Under the pieces are notes generated by a model. That model saw nothing but the letters and a program-made list of their open reading frames with translations. It was not told where the DNA came from and searched no databases. The position numbers were made by a program, and so were the translations under genes. Below, piece by piece: positions 33,041 through 44,968 of a stretch of DNA of 64,000 nucleotides; within the stretch, counting starts at the first letter, position 1; each line of letters starts with the position of its first letter. The DNA lies in the NCBI GenBank assembly GCA_014218235.1, contig CM024763.1, positions 82,074,244-82,138,243 on the forward strand, written 5' to 3'. Source of the stretch: Colocasia esculenta. Its lineage: Eukaryota; Streptophyta; Magnoliopsida; Alismatales; Araceae.

Positions 33041-35570
33041 GTGGGGGCTCTGTTGGAGGAGCCAGCTTCCACCATTTCCGGCTCCGGGAATATATAAATG
33101 CCGCTGATGTATAGACTTCGGGCGGATGGATGACGTTGACCGAATGCGTTACAACGTCAGCTGAGTGGTTCGCCCATTCGCGAACATGAGGCTGCGGCGG
33201 ATTGACGCGGGCGCTGCCTAGGTCGATGACCCCTTGGTTGATCCATGCTTTAACCTTATCTTTGAAGGCGTGGCACTCCTCCAGATCATGTCCCGCGACT
33301 TGATGATATATGCAATAATTCGCCGGGATGCTTGTTGGCGGCTGGCAGCCTAATAGCCCTCCTCGTAAGCAGGTACGGAAGAGCGCCAGTGTCCGATGGC
33401 GCGTGAAAGAATATAACCTTTCAACGGCCTCATCATCGGATGGGCTTGAACACTCCTCCGAGAGCCATCCCCCGCTTGGGGGACGAGTCGGGGGCGCAGA
33501 CGTGCCCACAGGGGCCGAGAGTCTTTGATGGAGGACGGTCAGGCGCTCGTCCATGCTTCTCAAGTATATCAGTGCTTTGCGCTGACCATGCCGCAGTGAT
33601 TGAACCTGCCTTTCAAGGCTTTGTACTGCCTCTGACAACGATCTGTGTCCGAGGGCCGAGAAATGATGACTCTCGTGCCTGTTTGTGGATTGGGAATCCC
33701 GTGGATTTGCCTCGGGGTCCTCCTGACCGGGGATCGACGCGTTGATATGGATCACGTTGGCCGATTGCTTTGATTGATCCCAGGCATGAGGTTGTGGGGG
33801 ATCAACCAAGTTGTCTTGCATCGCAATGAGGCGACTCTGGATCAGCTTATGTACTTCGTTTTTGAAGACATAGTAGTTTTTAATGGAGTGCCCTAGCATG
33901 CGGTGATAGAGGCAGTAATTTGGCTCATTTACCATGTCCACTTCGCCTGGCCTTTTGGGCCCTGGGAGTGTTATCAAGTCGTTCTTCATGCACAGCTTGA
34001 AGAGCTTCCTTGTATGCTCCTTTTTGAAGGAGTAGAGCATGCTCATACGCTCGGCCAATGATGTCGGAGGCGGCCTTCCTTCCGCCTTCTTGCTTGGAGC
34101 GCCAGGGACCACGACCTTCTTTCCCTGGCTTTTCAGGGTGAAGTCCACAGCATTGACTTCTTTGCTAGAGGCGTGCTCCTTGTTTGGCTTGTTTTTGGAG
34201 GGAGCATGCACCAGGTTGTTGGCGAAGAACATTTCGATCTCCGCAACAACCGAGTTGAGTTGGTCATAGCCCTTGATATTTGTGCCTAGAAGTTTTTCAC
34301 TTATTTTAGCCGCCAGGCCCCGCCGACAGATGGTTATGGCATCTTCTTGCGTCGGGGGGTTGTCGCACCTCATGTTGAAGTCACGCCACCGCTTGATAAA
34401 GTCGAGTGCCGTTTCCCCTTTCCTTTGCTTGAGGGAGCACAATTCTGCTAGCGACACTTTTCTCTCGGCCGTCTGGAAGCGGTCGATGAATTTCTTTTGG
34501 AGGTCGGCCCAATCAACAATAGAGTTGGACCTCAACCTTGAATACCACTGGAAGGCGGTACTCGTCAAGGACGTTGTAAAGTAACGGAGGAGATAGGATT
34601 CATCAAATGCCAAATCTCCCATTGCCGTTATGTAGTAGGCCAGGTGCTCATTTAGCGAGCCCTGCCCATCAAATTTTTGCAACTTTGGTGCCTTGGGGCA
34701 GTCTGGCGGCAGCTTCTTGAATTGATAGTGGACGGGATATGGCACACTGTATAGATCCACAGTGGCGGTCCCCTTGCCTCGATGGGCGAAACGGTCATCC
34801 ACGATCTTTTCGATCATCCGTCGTTGGGCCACAATATCTTCCGCTGCGGAGGCCTGGGAGTTTATGCCCTGGCGCGGCTGTTGGGCCGGATCGATGGTGT
34901 AATCGTTGGGCGCAGCTGCCTGCTGGTTGACATCGGGCAGGTCGCCTTGTTGATGTCTTCTCCGAGCATTTTGGTTTGCCATCGGCACCATGCGGTATGG
35001 CGTATTTGCGCCCACCTGCTGCCCCCTCTCTATCACGAGGTTGGCCATTTCAGCATGCCAGTGCTGTATGATTTCATACCTGGCGTCGTCGGTTATCTCC
35101 TGAAAAGCAGCTCTGGTCGGCGGCATGAAGAATATTTTGGGTTGTACTCCGTCAATCGGGGGCCGTTGGTCCTCGGGATGGAGGCTTGCAACCTCATCTT
35201 CTTCCTCTCCTTCAAGGTCTTCCTGGATTTGGCCCGGGAGCAACCTTTGATCATGCTCAAGTGGTGGCTCAATAACTTGCCCCTGGTTCGAGAGTCCAGC
35301 CTGACCACCGTGCTGTCCTTGAGGGGGTCTTCTGGCAGTATTCTGGGTATACCAGAAGATAGCTTCGCCTCCTCGGCCGGGTTCATCTACCCTGGCCACG
35401 TCGGCGGGGATGCCGGATGGCTCGGCCAAGTCCCTACCGGAAGATAGCAGGTGAAGATCTTCATTCCTCCACCTTCTTCCAGAGTCCGCAACATTCTTCG
35501 CTTCTTTGACTTTTGTGTTCCTGGGCGAAGTGCTGCCCCCAGCCTGCTGAAGACTGAGGTGCTCAATCAT
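33041..35570 (-). pseudogene. Element B gag, N-terminal and capsid part
   Basis: About 840 codons open on the minus strand. The order is an acidic and Gln-rich N-terminal region, the capsid (LLRYFTTSLTSTAFQWYSRL, DLQKKFIDRFQTAERKVSL), SLKQRKGETALDFIKRWRDF, then knuckles NYCLYHRMLGHSIKNYY (last Cys replaced by Tyr) and NYCIYHQVAGHDLEEC. It is the most intact gag in the window. GC content is visibly higher than in A or C. No pol follows, so the copy could move only with help. Confidence 0.85.
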
Positions 35571-35600
35571 TCGAAGACTGAGACTCGAGGTGCGGGAGCT

Positions 35601-36410
35601 TCAGTGCCACTTGCATCTCCCCCTGGAGTAGGTTCCGCTTGGGAGGAAACGAAGTTGGGCTTCTGGTAGACGCCCCTCCTTTTCTGTCCGCGAGGACGAG
35701 GAGGTTCGGGATTCCGAACTTTTTCTTGCTCGGACGTTGATTTCTTCGGGTTTTCGGCGGGTTGGCCTGCTCTCCCCTACTTGATTTGCCTGGCTTCCTG
35801 CTTGGTGACCCACATTTGCCTCATTTTGCGAGGCTGGTGGGGTGCCGAGCTAGACGCCGACCCCAGTCGGGCTCCTTTTGGGGAGTCTCGCTTGTCTTGC
35901 TGGATCCCCTGGAGGGGAGCGAATTTGTCGGAGGTTGGTATGGTGGGGACGCATCTGTCCCGCAGCATGAATCATGATTGGCTCGCCTCCGTGGAGATGG
36001 ATGCGCACATCTCCAACGAGAATGGTCTTGCCGGAGTTGGAGACGACCGCCCGGGGCTTGCTGCCCCTGCGGTTCTGGCGCTGCCCCCGTCTTCTACGGA
36101 CCGTGACGCAGGAAATTGTGTTTACCGAGAAAACCCGACCTTGATTTGGGCGGGGCTTGATGCCCCTGGTTGCTGCCTTCGGTGCCGCCGCCGGCGTTGC
36201 TTGAGTGGCGAGGACCACCCCTAGGAAGTAGGGGGATCCCACGATAGCAGGGAAGTCTCCAAACACCACCGGGGTGGTGAGATAGCCACATTTCGCGTGG
36301 CTGGCGACCACGAACGGACCATATGTGACCGCTGCCATTTGCTTGATTTGTTGAGGTTGCAGGTGAAGGCGGGCTTTTCGCACCGGCTTCAGCTCCTTTC
36401 GTACCTGCAA
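35601..36410 (-). pseudogene. Element B gag leader domain
   Basis: MQVRKELKPVRKARL is followed by MAAVTYGPFVVASHAKCGYL (methionine at 36338) and FGDFPAIVGSPYFLGVV, the same opening domain as in A and C. A basic low-complexity tail runs to about 35850. Beyond that the frame changes before gag proper at 35570. The domain stands just inside the primer-binding site. Confidence 0.75.
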
Positions 36411-36481
36411 TGTGGATATCAGTCATCTTATATCCTAGATCGGCATAAGGTCTTTTTACATATGTATGAAAGGCAGGAACA

Positions 36482-36499
36482 GTCCCACCGGGCGTGCCA
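36482..36499 (-). promoter_or_regulatory. Primer-binding site of element B
   Basis: Plus-strand GTCCCACCGGGCGTGCCA is the reverse of the element A site. Three bases (GAC) separate it from the LTR, against GC in A and C. Confidence 0.78.
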
Positions 36500-36502
36500 G
36501 AC

Positions 36503-37774
36503 TATGGAACGCGGAAGAATTTTAGGACTTCTTTTCGTCTTTTTTGGGTACATGCCGGTATTCATCCTTTTATATGGAAAAAAATACGTGCGTGCATGTA
36601 CATTTATGCATGGGCGTGCCAGACTGTTTAAAATAAACAGACAAATTTAGCATTTTATGAGGTACATTGGGTGTAAACCCCAAGCCCTCGAGTATTTATA
36701 TTTTATTCCGCGCGCGTTCGTTTATCAGACGATTAGGGTGATCGTGTACTGGACCATTCCCCACCGACCAAAGTCGGTGTTTCATTTACATCGGGTAAAA
36801 ACTCGAAGACCTTCGATACGATACGTTTATTAAAAGACCTTTGCCGAAATTAAGGAATTTAGATGACAATTAAAATTCCACAAATTTCCTCAAATATTTG
36901 TATTTATGACGTTTACATATATGTCCTCAATGGGGTGTATGTGCCTCCATTGGTCGTTTACATAAACATGCCTTCACATACGTGTTATTTTGAAACATGG
37001 AAGGACTAAAATACAAAGTTCCAAGTCTTTTTATATAGACCTGCAACATCTTTTGTTCACGTCATGGAGCACGGACGGAGCACGGGGGGCCCAGCGCGCA
37101 CGTGCAGGCGACAGACGATTGGAGCTCGGAGTGAGAGGTATTTCTCCTCCCCCAGAACTGAGCACAAACACTTGGGTTTTCCTTCGTAGGTTTGTAGGTC
37201 TGTTCACAGTGCAAAAGTCCTCCTTTTTTCAAGGCCCCTACCCCCCTGTTTATAGGGGTTTGGAGGGCCGCTGGGTGGGGTGTTTGTTTCATTATTTCGT
37301 TCGAACCCGTTTATCTCAGGTGTTCGAAGTTAGTAAATCCGAGGCTATTCACGGGGCTTTACGGTCATTTCTCGACCTCCCGGGGATTTCGGTCGTATCT
37401 TGACCTCCCAGGGCTTTCGGCCATATCTCAACATGTGTAAGGGTTCCTACGGTTATTTGGCAATCCTAAGACTTGGAGCGGCCTACCGTAAGCCGGGCCC
37501 AAGAGAGCACACGTCGTTTCATGGAAAAGGCATGGGTCCCGCTCCACCGGGCCGTGCAAACGGCGTGAGCCAGGCCTCTCGGTCATTTCTTGACTTTTCC
37601 GAGTGGTTCCGGGTATTTCCGTCATTGACTGACTTTTCCGGATACTCCTGCCTTTTATCGACTTACTTGGACTTCCCCGCCATTTGTTGACGTTTTCCGA
37701 GAACTCCCCGTGTGCTCGGCTTTAAGTCACACCCAGGAGAGCGCACGCCACTTCATAGAAGTGACGTGGGTCCC
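36503..37774 (-). repeat. Element B 5' LTR, interrupted by element C
   Basis: Begins TATGGAACGCGG next to the primer-binding site. It contains the U5 hairpin and PBS-like motif (36612-36640), the block with GATTAGGGTGATCGTGTACTGG shared with the other LTRs, and a minus-strand TATAAAC near 37247. No LTR end is found before 37775, where the LTR of element C starts, so C probably inserted here. The remainder would lie right of the window. Confidence 0.65.
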
Positions 37775-37969
37775 TGTTGACACGGGGGAGAAATTTCCGT
37801 TCCTTTTCTTTCACACTCAGTTTTGTTCATTCGTTTTATTTGGTGCATGTATTCATTTATTTTCAATATTTTATATTTTTGATATTTGTGGGGCGTGCCA
37901 GCCTGTCTAACAGACAGAAAAAGAGTCCCGCACAATGCGGAAGAAGAATTTTGGTGTCCGGGGAATGGA

Positions 37970-38085
37970 CGAGTATGGTGTTCGTGGAACGGACGGGTAT
38001 GGTGTCCGTGAACGGACGGGTTGTGTCCGCGAACGGACGGGTTGTGTTCGCGAACGGACGGGTTGTGTCCGCGAACGGACGGGTG
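37970..38085 (-). repeat. Hairpin minisatellite in element C LTR
   Basis: About five or six units of 21-25 bp around GTCCGCGAACGGAC, each an inverted repeat. The right LTR has a shorter, disturbed version (62236-62350). Confidence 0.8.
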
Positions 38086-40138
38086 CGCCGTTTTTAATCT
38101 GAACTCCTTGAGTCTCATGTCTATTCTCATCAGGTGATTAGGGTAGCATGTGCTGGACCTCCATCTCCATCGACCGGAATCGATGTTACATTTACATCGA
38201 ATTAAAACTCTTGGTATTATTTAACACCAGTTCTAACCCGAATACCATTTCATAGTAAAGGACGAGAAAAATACGTATGTTCTTTGAAAATCCTGATCAT
38301 GACATGTTTTTCCTTTCTTTTGATTATTCTTGAAATGACCGCCTTTTAGGAGTCCAAAATTTGATTTCTTTTGAAAGGGGGAGCGGGTATATACCCGTGG
38401 ACCGATTTGAGGTCTTTCTCCTTTTTTTTTTTGCAAAAGATTTGATTAGACATTTTTATTTGGGAAAACATGAGGATTATTATTATGAACGGGTATATAC
38501 CCGTGGATTTTGATTCTGAACTTGGGGGTGTTATGACCCAAAGCAATACTTCCGTATTAGAAGGGTGATTGTGCCAATTTTCATATGGGGTTCTTTTACA
38601 GTGCCCTTTTTGAGCAAAGTCCGAGTTTGAGGCAGAGTCTCTTTTCTCGTCATTCTCGCTCATGTGCGGGTACAATTTCCGGAGAGCATATGGATGTATC
38701 TTCATGGAAGTCTTTGTCATATTGTGATTTTTGTCCAAAGTCCATTTCCACGGATATGGTTCTCGTGGAGGTGCATATGTGCTCCCATTTAAAGTATCTG
38801 AGCACGGTTCCTGTCTTATCTTCCTTTTTCTTTGGATGTGTGTATATTATCACAATCCCCCTTTTTTTTTTGAATATATGAGTATATCTTGGCAAGTCCT
38901 TGTTTAGGCAGAGTATCCCTGTAATGGCATGTTTATATGGGCGTATGCTTATGTCCATACGTTCTAAGGAGAAGCTTTGCCCGGAGAGATTTTACCTCGA
39001 AGAGATATATGTGTATAAACACAAATTTGCACTTTGTGAATATATTCTCAAACGGTATCTCCATTTGAGCAGAGTATCCGATAGGAAGGAGCCCCCGTAT
39101 GAACGGAGTCCTTTTTGAGAAACATATACACAATGGGGCATATTTGTGATTATATAGATATGTTCTCGGACGGAGTCTCTATTTGGGCAAAGGTTCCACT
39201 AAGAAACACATTTACATAAACATAAAGTTCGTGATTATACGAGTATGAACTCGGAGGGAACCTTTGTCCGGGTAAGATTCCCCCTAAGAGACATATGCGT
39301 ATAAGCACAAATTCGTGATTTTATGGATATGTTCTTAGGGGAGTCTCCATTTGGGCAGAGTTTCCCCTAAGGAACATATACATAAGAACATGAATTTGTG
39401 AATATGCGAATATGTTCTTGGACAGAACCTCCGCTTGGGCAGAGTTTCCTCTAAGAAATATATACATATAAAACGAGTTCGTATTTATATGGATATGTCG
39501 CCTGAGAAAGATTTTTGCCTGGACGAGATTCTCCTTAAGGAACATATTTGTATAATTACAAATTTGTAATCTTTATATATGTGTTCCTGGACGGAACCTC
39601 CACTTGGGCAGAGTTTCGTCTTAAGAAACATATATATAAGAACACAAATTTGTGAATATACGAATATGTCCTTGGGCAGAACCTCCGCTTGGGCAGAGTC
39701 TCCTCAAGAAAACATATACATATAAGCATAAAAATCCACCATCCCAGAGACTTGCTCGATGGGCGGGGAGAACATGGGTATTTAAATACCATGTGTCCAT
39801 AGAAACTCGCTCGATATGGACGGCATTTAAACCCCGGGAATATCACCCCACAGAGACTTGCTCGATGTGGGGGATGGGGATTAAGGAGGAATGTCGATGA
39901 CGATTACGCCGGTAACTCTCCTCTCTGCGCCTGGCCTATCGGGTTAAAGAAGGGGGGGGGGGTTTATACCTTCGCACACTAAGCAAGGGAGATTGGAGAA
40001 TGAGAGAGGGAATGAGCAAAATGCTCCTTTCTATTTTTCTGGGATTTTTCCAACAGGGCTTTGCCGGGGCAAATGGAAAACCCAACAGGGCTTCGCCAGA
40101 GCAAGTAGAAGACCCCCCTTCCTTTGGAATAGGGGGGG

Positions 40139-40146
40139 TATTTATA
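40139..40146 (-). promoter_or_regulatory. Sense TATA box in element C LTR
   Basis: Minus-strand TATAAATA in a CCCCTATAAATACC context, sense for element C, downstream of the palindrome array in sense direction. Promoter role inferred. Confidence 0.5.
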
Positions 40147-40370
40147 GGGGTTTCGGCCCCTTTACAATGCGTGGAGAGAAGAGAGAGGGAGCTTAACCGA
40201 TGGTGACCTCGATGGTGACCTCATGAGGTCACCATCGGTTGGCCCTAACCGATGGTGACCTCATCATGAGGTCACCATCGGTTAAGGGGGAGACCCCCCC
40301 TTAACCGATGGTGACCTCATCGTGAGGTCACCATTGGTTGGAGTGAGAGAGAGGAGAGGGGGGTTTTGTC

Positions 40371-40378
40371 TATAAATA
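40371..40378 (+). promoter_or_regulatory. Antisense TATA box, candidate promoter of the PMD gene
   Basis: Plus-strand TATAAATA in TGTCTATAAATACCC. It points out of the 3' LTR towards the antisense gene whose ATG is at 41305. The palindrome array separates it from the opposite TATA box about 225 bp away. Confidence 0.5.
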
Positions 40379-41131
40379 CCCTCCCTACACCCTCATTTAC
40401 AAGGCCATCTTGCCCAAGTGCTGGAGTTTTTCATTCTGTCTCGGAGTTCTGCCCGACTTCTCGGAGTTCTGCCCGATCGGAGGGTGCCTTTGCAAGTCTC
40501 GGAGTTCTTCCTCGAGCTTGTTCTTTGTACTTGTTCTTCGTACTCGGTCTATAGACCTTGTGCTGCCGGAGGTGCTGCTGGAGTCCTGCTGGAGTCCTGC
40601 TCCGTTTCCTTGGTGCTTTGCCCTGACTTCTCGGAGTTCTGCCCGATCGGAGGGTGCCTTTGCAAGCCTCAGAGTTCTTCCTCGAGCTTGTTCTTTGTAC
40701 TTGTCCTTCGTACTCGGTCTATAGACCTTGTGCTGCCGGATTTTTCCGTGCTTCGTACTTTGGACGGAGACATGTTCTCCTTGTACTTTCACTTTAACTG
40801 GGCATCCGGGCGCCATTTTAAGGGCCGGAACTCCCCTGCTGAATTTTGGGGAAGGATCCCACTGAATAAATTTGTAACTTAAATAACCTTGTGGGTCATT
40901 TTAAATCACAACTTATTTGGCCTCTGAGCAGGCTGTTGATAACATATTGTAAGAAGGTCCGTTGATAACCAGCATTTAATCTTCACGGCTCAACGACCCC
41001 TTTCATCATGTCCATGACTGGACCGATTGTCCGCCAAGAATAGGCTTCAACTAGCCAAGTCGTCGGACCATCATCTGATGAATTCTATAATTCCTGCTGA
41101 AGTAAACGTGTCACAATTTTACCTTTCAACA

Positions 41132-41143
41132 AATGCCCCCCAC
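41132..41143 (-). promoter_or_regulatory. Polypurine tract of element C
   Basis: AATGCCCCCCAC on the plus strand, the reverse of the element A tract, directly inside the 3' LTR. Confidence 0.7.
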
Positions 41144-41304
41144 GGGACACGTGTCGGAACTGAAAGTGACGACACGCGACCCGTGTAAATCCTTGCTTTG
41201 CATTCCGGAGCATTTTTGTAGTGCTTTTGATCCCGGATTTCTGCTCAGTTGGATTTAGTATCTTTTTCTTCTTCTGATACCCTGTGGTTTCCCAGGCTTT
41301 CATC

Positions 41305-41994
41305 ATGCCTTTCAAGAAAAATTACTTGGCCCGTGACAACCACAGCCAGAAGACCCGTGACGGGGTTGTTCCGAAAGGAATTATGATGCCTGCCCTGGCG
41401 AGGCCCCGTATTACTGAAGCCAATTTACCCTCCCTGGATAGTGGTTACCATGTAGTAGCAACCCTTAACTCTGAGGGTCTTGCCCCAAACGGCTCAGTGG
41501 ATTACTCTCGCATTTGTCTTCAAAAGGGGACTTATCATTATATGCGGAAAGGAGGCTATCCAAGCCATTTCCCATCTGACAGGGAATTATTTTCCTTTAT
41601 CCAGCAGTTCATCCCACCCAATATGCCCGAGAATGATCCCTGTATTTCGGCCGAGAGGAGATATCTGGAATTTGCCATTTTAAGGTTCCGGGATAGCCTT
41701 CTGGGTACCTGTGCCTTTTCCTACCCCAGTTTTCCTCTGGGATATATGCCTTTGAAGAGGATGCCAACGGCTGATAACCTTGGCCCCTATAATCGTGACC
41801 TTGATTGTTATACTCGGTCACGGAAGCTGTCCCCTGTTATCTGGAACTTGCAGAATCGCCATACAACTGCGATGGAGATCAATGGCACTTATCTGATGCC
41901 TGGTGATTCCCGGTATGCCGCTGGAAGTCATGATATCCGATGTCTTTTGGATCGGATTATTGATTTCACTTCTCCCAGCTGGTATGGCCACTGG
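41305..41994 (+). pseudogene. Element C antisense gene, N-terminal part of PMD protein
   Basis: Starts ATG at 41305 (MPFKKNYLARDNHSQ), 174 bp inside the 3' LTR, and stays open for 230 codons to WYGHW, where element D is inserted exactly at a codon boundary. Translation would begin upstream only with a non-ATG codon. The N-terminal part (GVVPKGIMMPALARPRI and so on) has no domain I recognise. It continues at 44969. Orientation is opposite to gag-pol of element C. Confidence 0.75.
41990..41994. repeat. Target-site duplication of element D, left copy
   Basis: ACTGG, repeated at 44964-44968 directly after the LTR end. Confidence 0.92.
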
Positions 41995-42021
41995 TGTGGA
42001 CACAAAAAATTTTTAACCCCT

Positions 42022-42510
42022 TAACCGATGGGGCTACCATCGGTTAAGGGGATTATTTCCCCAAACTGATGGAAGCACCATCGGTTGAGGGAAATCCCCC
42101 TTAAATCCCCTAACCGATGGGACTACCATCAGTTAAGGGGATTTTTCCCTTCAACCGATGGGAGTTCCATCGGTTGAGGGGAAATTCCCCTTCAACCGAT
42201 GGAAGTGCCATCGGTTAGGGGAGTCTTCCCCTCTAACCGATGGGAGTTCCATCGGTTAAGGGGAAATTCCCTCTAACCGATGAAACCTCCATCGGTTAAG
42301 GGGAATCCCCTTTAAAAAAAAAAACAGAAAATAAAAAAAAACAGGGAATAGGCACAATGGTACCCCCATCGGTTAGAGGAGTGCCCCTCCCCCTAACCGA
42401 TGGTACCCCCATCGGTTAGAGGGATTTTAAAATCCTCTAACCGATGGAACCCCCATCGGTTAGAGGGAATTTTCCCTCTAACCGATGGAACCCCCATCGG
42501 TTAGAAACCC
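42022..42510. repeat. Palindrome array in element D LTR
   Basis: The largest CCGATGG array of the window, about ten units. It is interrupted once by an A-rich stretch at 42313-42350. Confidence 0.88.
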
Positions 42511-43717
42511 CCCATCCCATGCAATATAAGGGGTGCCTTCCCCTATAAAGGCACCCCATTCCCCCCATTTCAAAGGGTCGGCCCCGGGAGATGCCGGCTC
42601 TCTGGAGAAAGTGCTGCCCCCCTCTTTTCTGAAATTCTGAAAGAATAGAAAATTTCCAAAAGTCTTCCGTCTCTCTCTCAATCTCATTTCTTGTGTGAGT
42701 GAGGGTACCAAATCTTCTTCCCCCGAGTGTTGAGAGGTTATCCGTATGCGGCATCGGCAAACTTCATCGGCTAAAAGTCCGCAATAGCGGCACCGGCCCT
42801 CACAGGCTATAGGTTCTAAATACCGTCCATTCCGGACATATGGTATTTTAGATACCTCTGTTATTCATGCCACCTCCCATCGAGTTTTAAACTCTCCGGG
42901 ATGGTGTGTTTGTGCTATATGCATATGTTTCTTAGAGGAGACTCTGCCCAAGTGGAGATTCTGCTCGAGAATATATTCATATATTCACAGATTCGTATTT
43001 ATATATGTGTTTCTTAGAGGAAACTCTGCCCAAGTGGAGATTCAATCTAAGAACATATCTATAAATTTCAAATCTGTGTTTATATTTATATGTTTCTTAG
43101 AGGAGATTCTGCCCAAGGGGAGATTCTGCCCAAGAACATGTTTGTATATTCACAAATTGGTATTTTTATATGCATGTTTCCTAGAGGAAACTCTGCCCAA
43201 GTGGAGATTCCGCCTAAGAACATACCTATAAAATTCAAATTTGTGCCTATACACATGTGTTACTTGAAAGGAAGCTCTGCCCATGTCAGAGTTTTCCCTC
43301 TAAAAAAACATATCAATATAAGCACAAACTTTGTATTCATATACATGTGTTTCCAAGTGGAAACTCTGCCCAAATGGAGTCTCCGCCCACGGACATGTCT
43401 ATATAATCATAAATCTGCAATTATACGTGTATGCCTCTCAAAAGGGATTCCGTTCAAACGGAGATACCTTTTTCCGGATACTCTATTCAAACAGAGATAC
43501 CGGTAAAAAAAATATGCGTAAACTACAGATTTATGTTTATACACACATACTTTCTTGAGGGCAAATTCCCTCCGGGCAAAGATTCTCTGAGGACACATGG
43601 ATGTAAGTACATGTTCATATGAATATATCTCCGTGAGGGCATTCCGCATAAGCGGAAACTCTGCTAAAATAAAATTATAAAAATTGTGATGATATACACA
43701 CATCCAAAGAAAAAGGG

Positions 43718-43801
43718 GACAGGACCCGAACTGTGACAGGACCCGAACTGTGACAGGACCCGAACTGTGACAGGACCCGAACTGTGATAGGACCCGAACT
43801 G
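43718..43801 (+). repeat. 17-bp tandem repeat
   Basis: GACAGGACCCGAACTGT occurs four times and once more with small changes. Found only in the element D LTR. Confidence 0.9.
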
Positions 43802-44575
43802 CGCTCAGTTACTCCAAAGAGCAGCATGATGCATACTCACAAGAATTGTGTTCATATGGACAGTTTCTCGAAGGGAACTTCAAGTTGACAAGAACGTCCA
43901 TGGAGATATGTGCATACATTCTCCAAAATCATACTCATACAAGTAAAAAAAAAAAATGATGAACGAATGAAACGATGAACGAGGAGAAATGAAATTCTGC
44001 CTCAATTCAGACGTCATTTAAAAGAAGGATGTTGTAAAAGAATATCATGTCATAAAGAAAAGGGGATTGATGTAGCAACTCTTCTAAATGCTACTTCTAA
44101 TCACGACTTCCCTCAAGTTCAGAATCAAATGCACGGGTATATGCCCGTCTGCAATAATAATCCTCAGGTTTTCCAAAATAAACCTTCAAACAACATCTTT
44201 CTCAAAAAAAAAGGAGAGGAGGGAGACCCCAAATGGGTTCACGGAAATATATCTGTTCCCTTCTTAAAAGTCATATCTCGGACTCCACAAAGGGCAGTCT
44301 TTTCAAAAATGAAACACTCAAAGCAAAAGTATTTCAAAATAACCAAAAGAAAAATGATACATCATGACCAGGATTTTCTAAAAAAGTGTGTATTTTCTCA
44401 TCCCCTTTGCTATGAATGGTATTCGGGTTAAACTGGTGTTAAATAATACCAAGAGTCTTAACTCGATGTAAATGTAACATCGACTCCGGTCGATGGAGAC
44501 AGAGGTCCAGCACATGCTACCTCAATCACCTGATGAGTATAGATACGGGACTCAAGGAGTTCAGATTAAAATACG

Positions 44576-44765
44576 GCGCACCCGTCCGTTCCGGACATCA
44601 TACCCGTCCGTCCCTCGGACATCATACCCGTCCGTCCCACGGACATCATACCCGTCCGTTCACGGACATCATACCCGTCCGTTCACGGACATCATACCCG
44701 TCCGTTCACGGACACCATACCCGTCCGTTCACGGACACCACACCCGTCCGTTCCATGGACACCCA
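44576..44765 (+). repeat. 23-bp hairpin minisatellite in element D LTR
   Basis: About eight units with ATCATACCCGTCCGTTCACGG as consensus (split after 21 bases). GTCCGTTCACGGAC is an inverted repeat. It stands at the same LTR position as the minisatellite of element C. Confidence 0.85.
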
Positions 44766-44968
44766 AAAATACCTTCTTCGCATTGCGCGGACTCTTTCTT
44801 CTGTCTGTTAGACAGACTGGCACGCCCCGCAAATCACAATACACAAATCAAAGCATGTGAAATAAATGAATACCCAAATGAAATGGATACATGAACCAGA
44901 TAAAATCAAATGCGCCAACAAAAACCAATGATATGTCAAAGTGATATTCTTCCCGTGTCAACAACTGG

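Larger units (their letters stand above)
37775..41131 (-). repeat. Element C 3' LTR
   Basis: A 3357-bp LTR whose plus-strand ends are TGTTGACACGG and ACCTTTCAACA. The right LTR of the same element starts at 62047 with the same sequence. From sense start to end (right to left) it holds a direct repeat (about 40627-40740 and 40456-40568), an antisense TATA (40371-40378) and long palindromes of CCGATGGTGACCTCAT type (40195-40340). A sense TATA (40139-40146), 85-bp units (about 39750-38590), a hairpin minisatellite (37970-38085) and the U5 PBS-like motif (37891-37902) follow. Confidence 0.9.
41995..44963 (+). repeat. Element D solo LTR inside the PMD gene
   Basis: A 2969-bp LTR starting TGTGGACAC and ending CCGTGTCAACA, with ACTGG on both sides. 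It holds about ten CCGATGG palindromes (42022-42510), a TATAAA box (about 42553) and 85-bp units (42900-43680). A five-fold 17-bp repeat (43718-43801), a hairpin minisatellite (44576-44765) and a U5 hairpin with the PBS-like motif (about 44803-44832) follow. No internal region, so it is a solo LTR from unequal recombination. Confidence 0.93.

Noticed and set aside
44493..44894. Frame with repeated RTSYPSVP peptides
   Set aside because: Translation of the 23-bp minisatellite in the element D LTR.
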